Of a stretch of DNA of 64,000 nt, positions 8,658 through 17,309 are shown one piece after another. The notes below the pieces were generated by a model. It had not been told where the DNA came from. It was given only the letters and a program-made list of their open reading frames with translations, and did not search any database. Both the position numbers and the translations under genes were made by a program. Position 1 is the stretch's first letter. Each line of letters begins with the position of its first letter. Origin of the DNA: Burkholderia sp. SRS-W-2-2016 (lineage in GTDB: Bacteria; Pseudomonadota; Gammaproteobacteria; Burkholderiales; Burkholderiaceae); contig NZ_MSDV01000073.1 of the NCBI RefSeq assembly GCF_001931485.1, forward strand, positions 1-64,000, written 5' to 3'.

Positions 8658-9182
8658 TCACGCGACCTGAAACACGCAGCAATCGTGGCCTTCGCCAGCG
8701 CATTGCGTTTCGACCGAATGCGCGCGCGGGCCCTTGATTGCGCTGTCGGGTGCCGTGTCATTGACCCAGTCCATCGCGCCGGCGAACCAGCCCGCGAACA
8801 TGTAGCAGAGCTTTCCGTGCCGGCCCGGCTGAGCCAGCACGAACGACGAATGATGCAGATGGATGCGCGCGGTCGAGGTCGCCGGATCGGCGTCGGCGAT
8901 GCTGAACGAACCCCAGCCGCGCTGCGACAGGCGCTTCAGATAGTGCTCGAACACGGCCATGCCGCTGATGCCGTGCTGCGCCGCTTCTTTTTCGCACCAG
9001 TGATAGGCGGACTTGTAGCCGGCCGCGTAAAGAATCCGCGCATACGCTTCGCGACCGAGCGCATCTTCTATCGCGGCATGATTGTTCGTGAAGAAATGAC
9101 GCGGAACGTACAGCATCGGCAATGCGTCGGTGGTCCAGACGCCGGTTTGCGGATCGACGTCGATAGGCAATTGAGGCTGCAT
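8658..9182 (-). CDS. V4R/DUF5943-like sensor-type protein next to dipeptidase
   Basis: A 174-aa protein. It resembles the small V4R (4-vinyl reductase-like) proteins that accompany a membrane dipeptidase in the dimethylglycine/glycine betaine catabolic region of Pseudomonas and Burkholderia. Features seen: FFTNNHAAIEDALGREAYARILYAAGYKSAYHWCEKEA in the N-half, and a C-terminal Cys cluster (ETQCAGEGHDCCVFQVA) typical of the V4R domain, which binds small ligands or metals. It lies 25 nt downstream of the dipeptidase and is presumably co-transcribed. Its role is unknown; the family name is from memory. Confidence 0.7.
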   Translation of the reverse strand: MQPQLPIDVDPQTGVWTTDALPMLYVPRHFFTNNHAAIEDALGREAYARILYAAGYKSAYHWCEKEAAQHGISGMAVFEHYLKRLSQRGWGSFSIADADPATSTARIHLHHSSFVLAQPGRHGKLCYMFAGWFAGAMDWVNDTAPDSAIKGPRAHSVETQCAGEGHDCCVFQVA

Positions 9183-9207
9183 GGCGGGCTTCTATTCTCC
9201 GTTCGAT

Positions 9208-10179
9208 TCAACCGTTCCAGACTTCGCCGAATACGCGCAACCAGTTTTCGCCCATGACTTTCCTGATGCGCGATTCGCTCCAGCCGGCGCGCTCCATCGC
9301 GGCCGTCAGATTCGGAAATTCACCGATCGTGCGAATGCCCTCGGGATTGACGACCTTGCCGAAATCCGTCAGACGGCGATAGCGGCCCTTGTCGTGCGTA
9401 ATCCAGTCGAAGAACTCGGTGCTGTAGCCCTGGGTGAAGTCCGTGCCGATCCCCACCTTGTCTTCGCCGATCACGTCGATCACGTACTCGATCGCTTCGA
9501 GATAATCGTCGACGGTCGCATCCGCGCCGCGTCGCAGAAACGGCATGAACATCGTCACGCCGACAAAGCCGTTCGCCGCGGCGATCTCGCGCAACTGCTC
9601 GTCGGTCTTGTTGCGCGGATGCTCTTTCAATCCGGATGGGCAGCAGTGCGAATAGGTGACGGGCTTCTTCGAACACGCAATCGCGTCCGACGAGGTTTTC
9701 GCGCCCACATGCGAAAGATCCACCATGATGCCGACGCGATTCATCTCCTGAATCACTTCGCGGCCATAGCCGGACAAGCCGCCGTCCGGTTCATATGAGC
9801 CGGTGCCGACGAGGTTCTGCGTGTTGTAGCAAAGCTGCACGACATTCACGCCGAGTTCCTTGAACACTTCGATATAGCCGAGGTTGTCCTCGAACGCATA
9901 GGAGTTCTGGAAGCCGAAGATGATGCCCGTCCTGTTTTCTTTCTTCGCGCGCAGGATGTCGTCCGTCGTGCGCACGAGCGTGAGAATCTCGCTGTACTCG
10001 CGGATCTGCTGTTTCATTGCCGCGATGTTGTCGATGGTCTTCTGAAAGTCGTCCCACACGGAGACGGTGCAATTGACGGCGGTGACGCCGCCCTTGCGCA
10101 TGTCTTCGAACACGGAGCGCTCGAACTTCGAAATGTTCAGACCGTCGATGATGATGCTCGAATCGTGAAGGCTACTCAT
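9208..10179 (-). CDS. Membrane dipeptidase (peptidase M19 family)
   Basis: A 323-aa TIM-barrel metallo-dipeptidase of the renal dipeptidase family. Recognised elements are VDLSHVGAKTSSDAIACSKKPVTYSHCCPSGLKEHPRNKTDEQL, with the HVG and SH metal histidines, and the later GIGTDFTQG motif. The N-terminus reads IIIDGLNIS where many relatives have a DGHND-type motif, so part of the first metal site is altered, as in the betaine-region subgroup. The ATG at 10179 is the first plausible start. It lies between the MHS permease and the V4R gene. The substrate is unknown; a link to dimethylglycine or sarcosine metabolism is by analogy only. Confidence 0.85.
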   Translation of the reverse strand: MSSLHDSSIIIDGLNISKFERSVFEDMRKGGVTAVNCTVSVWDDFQKTIDNIAAMKQQIREYSEILTLVRTTDDILRAKKENRTGIIFGFQNSYAFEDNLGYIEVFKELGVNVVQLCYNTQNLVGTGSYEPDGGLSGYGREVIQEMNRVGIMVDLSHVGAKTSSDAIACSKKPVTYSHCCPSGLKEHPRNKTDEQLREIAAANGFVGVTMFMPFLRRGADATVDDYLEAIEYVIDVIGEDKVGIGTDFTQGYSTEFFDWITHDKGRYRRLTDFGKVVNPEGIRTIGEFPNLTAAMERAGWSESRIRKVMGENWLRVFGEVWNG

Positions 10180-10225
10180 TGCGTGGTTCCGTTCGGTTTC
10201 GCAGAAAGAGGGGGACGTGACGCGC

Positions 10226-11581
10226 TCAAATGGTTCGTTCGAAGCTGCGCCGGGCCGAGCTTGCACCGCTTCCGGTCGGGGCGCCGGCTTCCGCGAGCGA
10301 GATTCTGGACGTTTCGGGCAGCGCGAGGCCGCCGATCATCGCGACGATCGACATCGCGATCAGGTAATACGCGGGCGACAGCGTCGTACCCGTCGTCGCG
10401 ATCAACCAGGTCGCGACCAACGGCGCGGTGCCGCCGAACAGCGTGTAAGCGAGGTTGTACGTAATCGCGGAAGCGGTGTAGCGGGTTCTGGTGGCGAAAA
10501 CTTCCGACATCAGCGGCGCGGTGACCACGCCCGATAACACGGCGCCGATCGCAAGGAGCGCGACGCCGGTCAGCGAGGGCGTCAACGCGCCCGAACCGCC
10601 GAGCGAGAAAGCGGGGTACACCGACAGGATGATGAAGATGCAGGTCGTCGCGATCGTCGCGCGGCGGCCCACGAGGTCGGAGAACAAACCGGCGAGCGGG
10701 CACAGCGCGGCGGCGAACACGAGCGCGAGGACGGTCACCAGCAGCGAGGTGCCGCGGCTCAGATGCCCGGCCACCTGCAGATAGGTCGCGAAATAAGTCG
10801 TGAACGTGTAGAACGACAGCGCGGTGACCGACACGAACGCGCCGAGCTTCAGGATGTTCGCCGACTGCGAGTGCAGGGTTTCCAGCAACGGCGCATGCGC
10901 GACTTCGTGCTTGCCTTCGAGCGCCTGAAACGCGGGCGTTTCATTCAGACTGACACGCAGATATACGCCGATCAGACCGACCGGTGCCGCGATCAGGAAC
11001 GGTACGCGCCACCCCCAGTCGATCATCGCCTGCGAAGACAGCGACGCTTCGAGCAGATAGGCAACCACGGCCGCGCAAGCGAACGACGAGAAGGTCGAAA
11101 CAGGAACGAAGCTGCCGAAGAACGCGCGACGCCGGCGCGGCGCGTGCTCCATCACGTAAGCGCAGGCGCCCGCGTATTCACCGCCGGCGGAGAACCCTTG
11201 CACGCAGCGAATGACCGTGAGCAGAAGCGGCGCCCAGTAGCCGATGCTCGCGTAAGTGGGCAGCAGGCCGATCAACGTCGTCGAGCCCGCCATCAGCAGA
11301 ATCGTGAAAGCGAGCGTGCGCTTGCGGCCGATCCGGTCGCCGACCACGCCGAAGAACAGCCCGCCCAGCGGACGGAACGCGAAGGCGACCGCAAAGACCG
11401 CGAAGGTCTTCAGGAGTCCGACAGTCGGGTCGCCACTCGGAAAGAACTCGCGCGTGAGGATCGTGGCGAGAAATCCGTATGCGGCGAAATCGAACCATTC
11501 GACAAAGTTGCCGATCGACGCAGCGGCGATGACGCGCCGTAGCGTCCGGGTGTCGACTTCCTGGGTACCGTGAGCTGGCAT
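10226..11581 (-). CDS. MFS permease, metabolite:H+ symporter (MHS) type
   Basis: A 451-aa, 12-segment inner-membrane transporter. ASIGNFVEWFDFAAYGFLA at the start, RPLGGLFFGVVGDRIGRKRTL and RCVQGFSAGGEYAGA are hallmarks of the MHS family (ProP, KgtP, ShiA), which imports betaines, proline and organic acids. It is the first gene of a minus-strand unit with the dipeptidase and V4R genes. Two CCTAGG boxes sit 65-97 nt upstream of its start. A betaine-like or small-peptide-derived substrate is plausible but not shown. Confidence 0.88.
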   Translation of the reverse strand: MPAHGTQEVDTRTLRRVIAAASIGNFVEWFDFAAYGFLATILTREFFPSGDPTVGLLKTFAVFAVAFAFRPLGGLFFGVVGDRIGRKRTLAFTILLMAGSTTLIGLLPTYASIGYWAPLLLTVIRCVQGFSAGGEYAGACAYVMEHAPRRRRAFFGSFVPVSTFSSFACAAVVAYLLEASLSSQAMIDWGWRVPFLIAAPVGLIGVYLRVSLNETPAFQALEGKHEVAHAPLLETLHSQSANILKLGAFVSVTALSFYTFTTYFATYLQVAGHLSRGTSLLVTVLALVFAAALCPLAGLFSDLVGRRATIATTCIFIILSVYPAFSLGGSGALTPSLTGVALLAIGAVLSGVVTAPLMSEVFATRTRYTASAITYNLAYTLFGGTAPLVATWLIATTGTTLSPAYYLIAMSIVAMIGGLALPETSRISLAEAGAPTGSGASSARRSFERTI

Positions 11582-11641
11582 CGTTCCTCTCCTCGTGAAG
11601 TTTCGCTTCCTTGCGGTAGTGAAACGAGAGTAGAGGCTTCA

Positions 11642-11678
11642 ATTACCTAGGTCCATACGTGTCAATTACCTAGGTAAT
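11642..11678. promoter_or_regulatory. Paired CCTAGG operator boxes upstream of MHS permease
   Basis: AATTACCTAGGT (11641-11652) is followed 23 bp centre to centre by the perfect 14-bp palindrome ATTACCTAGGTAAT (11665-11678). CTAG is a rare tetranucleotide in bacterial DNA, and spacing of about two helical turns fits two dimers on one face. The likely binder is the PAS-LuxR protein at the end of the cluster. Confidence 0.6.
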
Positions 11679-11758
11679 CGCGAATGCGATGCCATGCGAG
11701 CGGTGCCGCTCCGGCGGCAATACTTCGGACGATTAACGAGTCTGTTGCCCCGTGCGGA

Positions 11759-12769
11759 TCAATTCAGCGGGATGTTCTCGCGAAAGATCACCTGCAGGCG
11801 CGGCATATAGGTCGGCTCGGTTTGTCCTCGCACCGCCGATGCCAGAAGCCGAACCGCTTCACGCGCCTCGACCCGCGGATTCTGTTCGATCACGGCGTCC
11901 ATCGTGCGATCGAGCAGGAACTGCCGCGAGGTATCGGTCAGGTCGTGGCCGACGAACATGATCTGCCGATGCACGCCCGCTTCCTGCAACGCGCGGCCGA
12001 TACCGGAGTTGCCCGCGCCGATATTGTAGATGCCCGCGGGTGTGCCCTGCTCGAGCATTTGCCGGGTCAACTCGTAGGCGCGCGTGCGGTCGTCGCCGAT
12101 TTCGAGCATGCGGGTGATCCTGAGGTGCGGAAACTCTTCGCTCAGCAACGCGCGAAAGCCCATCTCGCGCTCTTCGTGGCCGCGATAGGCCAGTGAGCCG
12201 AGAAACACCGCGACTTCCCGCGTTTCGCCTTGCGGCAGGAAGCGACCCAGCAGCCACGCCGCGAGGCGCCCGGCCGCACGATTGTCGATACCCACATAGG
12301 CGATGCGCGACGAAGTGGGAATGTCCGATACCAGCGTGCAGACATGCACGCCGCTTGCCTGCAGCGCCGCGATCGCCTCGCGGACCTGCGGATGGTCGAG
12401 CCCGACGAGTCCGACCGCGTCGGTGTTGCCTTTCAATTGATGCAGTTGGGCCGCGAGCTTTTCGGCATTGAACCCTTCCACCAGGTGAATGCGTGCGTGC
12501 ACTTCCGGCCGGCATTGCGCCTCAACCAACAGATGCTCGTGCAGCAACGCCATGAAACTGTTGTCGCCGGCGGGCAGCACGAAGCTCAGGCGGATGCCGG
12601 CCTGGCTTTGCTGATCCGCCTGGGCCTCATGGCCGAGCTTGCGGGCGACGGCCAGCACATGGTCGCGGGTCAGGCTGCGCACTCCGTCGCGGCCGTTCAG
12701 AACGCGATCCACGGTGGCGGTCGAAACACCCGCTGCTTCCGCGATTGCCGTGATGGTGGCGTGGCTCAT
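11759..12769 (-). CDS. LacI-family transcriptional regulator
   Basis: A 336-aa protein. The N-terminal LacI helix-turn-helix (TITAIAEAAGVSTATVDRVLNGRDGVRSLTRDHV) is followed by a periplasmic-binding-protein-like sugar-sensing domain. The variant VSTATVDRVLN, rather than VSxxTVSRVLN, is found in regulators of inositol and other polyol or acid operons. It is divergent from the seven-gene operon starting at 13103, with a near-perfect palindrome between them, so it is probably the local repressor responding to the substrate or an intermediate. Confidence 0.88.
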   Translation of the reverse strand: MSHATITAIAEAAGVSTATVDRVLNGRDGVRSLTRDHVLAVARKLGHEAQADQQSQAGIRLSFVLPAGDNSFMALLHEHLLVEAQCRPEVHARIHLVEGFNAEKLAAQLHQLKGNTDAVGLVGLDHPQVREAIAALQASGVHVCTLVSDIPTSSRIAYVGIDNRAAGRLAAWLLGRFLPQGETREVAVFLGSLAYRGHEEREMGFRALLSEEFPHLRITRMLEIGDDRTRAYELTRQMLEQGTPAGIYNIGAGNSGIGRALQEAGVHRQIMFVGHDLTDTSRQFLLDRTMDAVIEQNPRVEAREAVRLLASAVRGQTEPTYMPRLQVIFRENIPLN

Positions 12770-12809
12770 CGTTTGATTGACTCGGTTGAAATGTCGATGA
12801 GGGGATCAT

Positions 12810-12830
12810 ATCACATCATTTTGATGTGAT
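12810..12830. promoter_or_regulatory. LacI-type operator palindrome
   Basis: The arms ATCACATCA (12810-12818) and TGATGTGAT (12822-12830) are perfect 9-bp inverted repeats around TTT. The site lies 41 bp upstream of the LacI-type gene and about 270 bp before the divergent operon. The gap 12770-13102 otherwise holds no gene; an AT-richer stretch at 12965-13035 is the likely operon promoter area. Confidence 0.65.
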
Positions 12831-13102
12831 TCTTCATTGTGGCTTTTGCTAAATGGAGACCAAGGTCTGTTCATGTGAACGTGCGGGAAAAGACCGGCTG
12901 GCGGGCATTTGAGGCCTGTTTTATCTATGCTTGGGCCATCGGTGGGACGCGCAGCGAGCTAAGCCTGTCCGAAAAAAGCTTCAAAATGATGTTGCACGTC
13001 AATGAAAATGAGGTGATAGTTGCATCTCAATAGAACGGTGATGCCTCGGTAGTCATAGCGTTCGCGACGGCAATCCTCACCGTCCAACACAAGGAGACGA
13101 GC

Positions 13103-14194
13103 ATGTCGATCGACGGGCTGCAACCCGATGCGCCGGTGCGCGAACGCGGCTACACCATTGGCTGCATCGGTGCCGGCATGATCATGGCGGACTGTCATCT
13201 GGCCGCTTATCGCGAGGCAGGTTTCGAGGTGGTCGCGATTGCGTCGCGCACGCCCGCCCGCGCGCAGGAGGTTGCGCAACGATGGTCGATCGGGCGCGTG
13301 CACGACACGCCGCAGGCGTTGATCGACGACCCCGAGGTGGACATCGTCGATCTCGCGTTTCCTCCCGATCAGCAGCCGGCGCTGATTCGCGCCGCGCTCG
13401 CGGCGCCGCACGTGAAGGCGGTGCTCGCGCAGAAGCCGCTCGCGCTGTCGCTGCCGGAAGCGCTCGCGTTGCGCGACGAAGCGCGCCGCGCCGGCAAGCA
13501 TCTGTCGGTCAATCAGAACATGCGCTACGACCAGTCGATGCGCGTGCTCAAGCAACTGCTCGATCAGAACGCGTTGGGAGAACCGGTGCTCGCGCAGATC
13601 GACATGCATGCGATTCCGCACTGGCAAGGCTTTCTCGAAGGCTACGACCGGCTCACGCTGTCCAACATGAGCGTGCATCACCTCGACGTGCTGCGTCATC
13701 TGTTCGGCGAGCCTGCCGAAGTGACCACGGTGGTTCGCACCGACCCGCGCACGCGCTTCGCTCACCAGGACGGCATCGCGGGGACCACGTTGCGCTTCGA
13801 CTCGGGCCTGCTGGCGTTTTCGCTGGAGGATGTGTGGGCCGGACCGCGACACGCCGGTTTCGCCGACGATCAATACATCCACTGGCGCGTGGAGGGCACA
13901 GAAGGTGTCGCGAAAGGCACGATCGGCTGGCCGCACGGCAAACCCTCGACGCTCAGCTACGCATCGCAGCGTCTGACGGACGGCCAGTGGGTCACGCCCG
14001 AGTGGTCGACGATGTGGTTTCCGCACGCATTCGTTGGCGTGATGGAGCAACTGCAATACGCGCTCGCGAGCGGCGCCGAACCGGCGCTGACGGTGGCCGA
14101 CAACGTCCGCACGATGGCGTTGGTGGAGGCGGCGTATCGCTCCGCGGCCGAGCGCCGTACCGTGCGCATGTCAGAAATTGCGCTGCCCGATTAG
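13103..14194 (+). CDS. Gfo/Idh/MocA family oxidoreductase
   Basis: A 363-aa NAD(P)-dependent sugar or polyol dehydrogenase. The Rossmann start IGCIGAGMIMADCHLAAYREAGFEVVAIASRTPARAQEVA, the AQKPLALS loop with the catalytic-type lysine, and the C-terminal alpha/beta dimer domain are all present. AAGGAGACGAGC gives a strong ribosome site 7 nt before the ATG. It is the first gene of the LacI-controlled operon. Such enzymes usually oxidise a ring hydroxyl; paired with the next gene, a 3-keto-sugar route is one option. Confidence 0.9.
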   Translation: MSIDGLQPDAPVRERGYTIGCIGAGMIMADCHLAAYREAGFEVVAIASRTPARAQEVAQRWSIGRVHDTPQALIDDPEVDIVDLAFPPDQQPALIRAALAAPHVKAVLAQKPLALSLPEALALRDEARRAGKHLSVNQNMRYDQSMRVLKQLLDQNALGEPVLAQIDMHAIPHWQGFLEGYDRLTLSNMSVHHLDVLRHLFGEPAEVTTVVRTDPRTRFAHQDGIAGTTLRFDSGLLAFSLEDVWAGPRHAGFADDQYIHWRVEGTEGVAKGTIGWPHGKPSTLSYASQRLTDGQWVTPEWSTMWFPHAFVGVMEQLQYALASGAEPALTVADNVRTMALVEAAYRSAAERRTVRMSEIALPD

Positions 14195-14226
14195 AGCTCT
14201 GCGCGCCGAGTCGTGCGCGGTTTCGC

Positions 14227-14265
14227 AAGTCCCGCAGGTCAAGCAAAAGTCCCGCAAGTCCAGCA
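14227..14265. repeat. 19-bp imperfect tandem repeat in operon spacer
   Basis: AAGTCCCGCAGGTCAAGCA (14227-14245) and AAGTCCCGCAAGTCCAGCA (14247-14265) are two near copies in the 141-nt spacer before the TIM-barrel epimerase gene. Confidence 0.65.
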
Positions 14266-14335
14266 AGTCCACTAGCGAGCAGGCACCCGGTTGCCCCAAG
14301 AAAGCGGCGCCTGGCTCATCCCAAGGAGACAGAGG

Positions 14336-15250
14336 ATGATTCAACCCGGCATTTTCTCAGGCTATTTTCCGTACGATCTGGCCACCGCGGCGGACAAGAT
14401 TCGCGCGCACGGCTTCAACACGGTGCAACTGGACTTGCACTTCAAGGACATGGATCTCGGTCGCGGCCAGATCACCGTGGACAAATGCGAGCACATCCGC
14501 AACACGTTCCGCGATCACAACCTGCCGATCTCCTGCATTTCCGGTTACACGAATATCGTGCACCCGGATCCGGAGGAACGGCGGCGGCGCAATGATTATC
14601 TGAAGGAAATCATCGCGCACGCGCAGCACCTGGGCTCGCCTTATGTGATCTCGGAGACTGGCACCTTCGCGACCGACAGCGACTGGGTCCATCACCCGCA
14701 CAACAAGACCGACGAAGGTTGGGACCAATGCCGTGCCGTCATTCAGGAACTGTCGCAGCATGCGTACGATCACGGCGCGGTATTCCTGCTCGAAACCTAC
14801 GTGAACAACGTGGTGGGCTCGGTCGAGGAAACGCTGCGCATGTTCTCCGAAGTCGATCATCCGGGTCTCGGCTTGCTGATGGATCCGACCAATTACTTCG
14901 AAGACCATAACATCGATCAGATGGACAAAACGCTCAACCAGGTGTTCGACGCGCTGTCCGACAAGATCTGCATCGCTCACGCGAAGGACGTCAAGCGCGC
15001 GGGCGGCGACAAATCGGAAAAGCACTCCGATATCGGCGATGCCGATGCCGCCGAGAGCCACACGTTCCGCGGCGTCGGCGAGATCGAGCTGCCCGCGCCG
15101 GGGCTCGGCGCGTTGAACTACGACCTGTACCTGCGGCGTCTGGCGAAACGTCACCCGAATATTCCGATCATCATCGAACACCTGACGGAAGACGACGTGC
15201 CTCGCGCGAAGGCGTTTCTGGATGGCCGGCTGCGCGCGAACGGTGTTTGA
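14336..15250 (+). CDS. Sugar phosphate isomerase/epimerase (xylose isomerase-like TIM barrel)
   Basis: A 304-aa protein of the AP-endonuclease-2/IolE-like fold. Metal-binding type residues are seen in FLLETYVNN, LLMDPTNYFE, IAHAKDVKR and the C-terminal IIIEHL. The ATG at 14336 is preceded by AAGGAGAC; the longer reading from 14291 adds a non-conserved leader. Relatives isomerise or epimerise sugars and keto-polyols, dehydrate inosose, or eliminate from 3-keto-glycosides. It follows a Gfo/Idh dehydrogenase, a pairing typical of those routes. Confidence 0.85.
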   Translation: MIQPGIFSGYFPYDLATAADKIRAHGFNTVQLDLHFKDMDLGRGQITVDKCEHIRNTFRDHNLPISCISGYTNIVHPDPEERRRRNDYLKEIIAHAQHLGSPYVISETGTFATDSDWVHHPHNKTDEGWDQCRAVIQELSQHAYDHGAVFLLETYVNNVVGSVEETLRMFSEVDHPGLGLLMDPTNYFEDHNIDQMDKTLNQVFDALSDKICIAHAKDVKRAGGDKSEKHSDIGDADAAESHTFRGVGEIELPAPGLGALNYDLYLRRLAKRHPNIPIIIEHLTEDDVPRAKAFLDGRLRANGV

Positions 15251-15334
15251 ACGCCGCGCGCGAGTGTTGCGCTCGATCCCACCTTGCAAACCCTGCCGGC
15301 ACCTCAGGTGCCGGTTTCCGGAGTAGCCGCGCAT

Positions 15335-16531
15335 ATGGTGCAGTTATACGACACGACGATGAGCCGGCAGCAGCTCGAAGCGCGCAGCGGGCAATTAGGC
15401 CAGTTTGCGGGCGTGAGACTGCTCACGCTGGAAGACGGGCTGGAGCGCGGGATCCGGCTGCTGGAGTTTCGCAGCGGCACGGGTCTGCGCTTTACCGTGC
15501 TGATAGACCGCGCGATGGATATCGCCGACTGCGAATATCGCGGTTACGCGGTGGGCTGGCATTCGCCCGCCGGCTTCCGGCATCCCGGTTTGCACGAGTA
15601 CGAGGGCGAAGGTGGCTTGGGTTGGCTGCGTTCGTTTTCCGGCCTGATGGTCACCTGCGGGCTGGACCATATCCTCTTCATGCATGACGCGCCGGCGGAC
15701 AACTATGTGTACAAGCCGCGCCAGAAAGTGCAGCACTCCATTCATGGGCGAGTCGGCACGATCCCCGCGCGCCTCAGCGGTTACGGCGAGCGTTGGGACG
15801 GCGAGCGCTGCTTCCTGTGGGCGGAAGGCGTGGTCTCGCAGGGCACGGTTTTCGGCGAGCACCTGGAGCTGCATCGGCGCATCGAGATCGAGGCCGGCAC
15901 CAACGCTATTGAACTAAGCGACCGCGTGGTCAATCGCGGCTTTTATCGCACGCCGCACATGCTGTGCTACCACCTGAACATCGGCTATCCGGTGCTCGAC
16001 GAGGGCGCTCGTTACCTGGCGCCGATCGCCGACGTGGTGTGGGCCGCGCATGCCGACACGTACCGCGCGCAAGGCGTCGGTTATCAGCGTATGCCTGAGC
16101 CTCAATTGGGCTTTCACGAGCAGGTGTGGCAGCACGAGATGAAGGCCGACGACACCGGTCTCGTGCCCGTCGCGCTGGTGAATGACCGGCTCGGCATCGG
16201 CGTCGAAGTGACGACTCGCAAGGACCAGTTTCCTTGCCAGTATCAATGGCAGAACCTGCAAGCCGGGCAGTACGCGCTGGGTATCGAGCCGTCGACCAAT
16301 CACGTGCTCGGCGACGGCGGCGCGCGCGAGCGCGGCGAACTGATCTGGCTCGAGCATGGCGATGAGCGTTGCTATCAGACCAGCATTCGCATTCTGGCCG
16401 GCAAAGACGAGATTGCCGGCAGCGAGCGGCGGATTCGCGCGATTGCCCAGCAACCGCGCGACGACTACCCGGAACTGTCCGGCGAGTTTGTGCCGTTGCG
16501 CGGGCGTCAGCCGCGAGGAGAGCCGCGATGA
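15335..16531 (+). CDS. DUF4432 family, galactose mutarotase-like protein
   Basis: A 398-aa beta-sandwich protein related to aldose 1-epimerases. Features include FTVLIDRAMDIADCEYRG, GLMVTCGLDH, HGRVGTIPA, HMLCYHLNIGYPVLDEGA and GIEPSTNH; the last two carry the His and Glu positions used by mutarotases. The ATG at 15335 has GGAG 11 nt upstream; a TTG at 15284 is an alternative. Its stop overlaps the SDR start (ATGA). It probably acts on the anomeric form of the pathway sugar, but DUF4432 members are hardly characterised. Confidence 0.8.
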   Translation: MVQLYDTTMSRQQLEARSGQLGQFAGVRLLTLEDGLERGIRLLEFRSGTGLRFTVLIDRAMDIADCEYRGYAVGWHSPAGFRHPGLHEYEGEGGLGWLRSFSGLMVTCGLDHILFMHDAPADNYVYKPRQKVQHSIHGRVGTIPARLSGYGERWDGERCFLWAEGVVSQGTVFGEHLELHRRIEIEAGTNAIELSDRVVNRGFYRTPHMLCYHLNIGYPVLDEGARYLAPIADVVWAAHADTYRAQGVGYQRMPEPQLGFHEQVWQHEMKADDTGLVPVALVNDRLGIGVEVTTRKDQFPCQYQWQNLQAGQYALGIEPSTNHVLGDGGARERGELIWLEHGDERCYQTSIRILAGKDEIAGSERRIRAIAQQPRDDYPELSGEFVPLRGRQPRGEPR

Positions 16532-17298
16532 GCGCGCAATCGATGCAGTTCTCGCTGCGTGGCCGCCGCGTGTTGCTGACGGGCGCGGCGGGCGGTTTGG
16601 GGCATGGCGTGAGTCTCGCGTTGTTGCGGCAGGGCGCGCATGTCGTGGCGCTCGATCGCGATGCCCAGGCGCTCGCGAGGCTGCGCGACGCCGCGGCACC
16701 AACGTTTACCGAGCAGCTGCAAACGCTGCAGGTCGATCTCGCGGACGAAGCCGCGTTGCAGGAAACGCTGGCCCGGCTGACCGCCGATGCCGCGCTCGAC
16801 GTGGTGATCAATAACGCAGCCATTTATCCATCGAAGCCGTTCGACGCGTATTCCAACGACGAGCGCGCATTGATCTATCGCGTGAACGTCGCCGCCGCGC
16901 TGCAAATCGTTCGGGCGGCGTTGCCGGGTATGCGCGAACAGCGGTGGGGCCGCATCGTCAATATCGCGTCGATCACGCTGTCGGGCGGTTGGGAACGCCT
17001 GCAGCCCTACGTCGAATCGAAGGGCGCGATGGTCGGCAATACCCGCGCGCTGGCGCGCGAATTCGGCGCCGACGGCATCACCTGCAACGCGATCTCGCCG
17101 GGCGCGTTTCCAACGGCGGCCGAAGCGATTCATCCGGACCTGGCCAGCTACGAGCGCATGGTGCTCGAGCGTCAGTCGATCAAGCGGCGCGGCCACGCGA
17201 ACGACATCGCCGCCGCAATCGTATTTCTCGTGTCCGACGAAGCAGGGTTTATCACTGGGCAGACGCTCAGCGTCGATGGCGGCTGGATCATGCACTGA
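16528..17298 (+). CDS. SDR family oxidoreductase
   Basis: A 256-aa classical short-chain dehydrogenase. The cofactor loop TGAAGGLGHG is near residue 20, NNAA near 95, the catalytic Ser is in NIASITLS, and the YVESK motif supplies Tyr and Lys. The C-terminus ITGQTLSVDGGW is typical. The ATG at 16528 has GAGGAG 5 nt upstream and overlaps the preceding stop. It probably oxidises a hydroxyl on the pathway sugar or sugar acid; the substrate is unknown. Confidence 0.9.
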   Translation: MSAQSMQFSLRGRRVLLTGAAGGLGHGVSLALLRQGAHVVALDRDAQALARLRDAAAPTFTEQLQTLQVDLADEAALQETLARLTADAALDVVINNAAIYPSKPFDAYSNDERALIYRVNVAAALQIVRAALPGMREQRWGRIVNIASITLSGGWERLQPYVESKGAMVGNTRALAREFGADGITCNAISPGAFPTAAEAIHPDLASYERMVLERQSIKRRGHANDIAAAIVFLVSDEAGFITGQTLSVDGGWIMH

Positions 17299-17309
17299 AG
17301 GGAAACATC

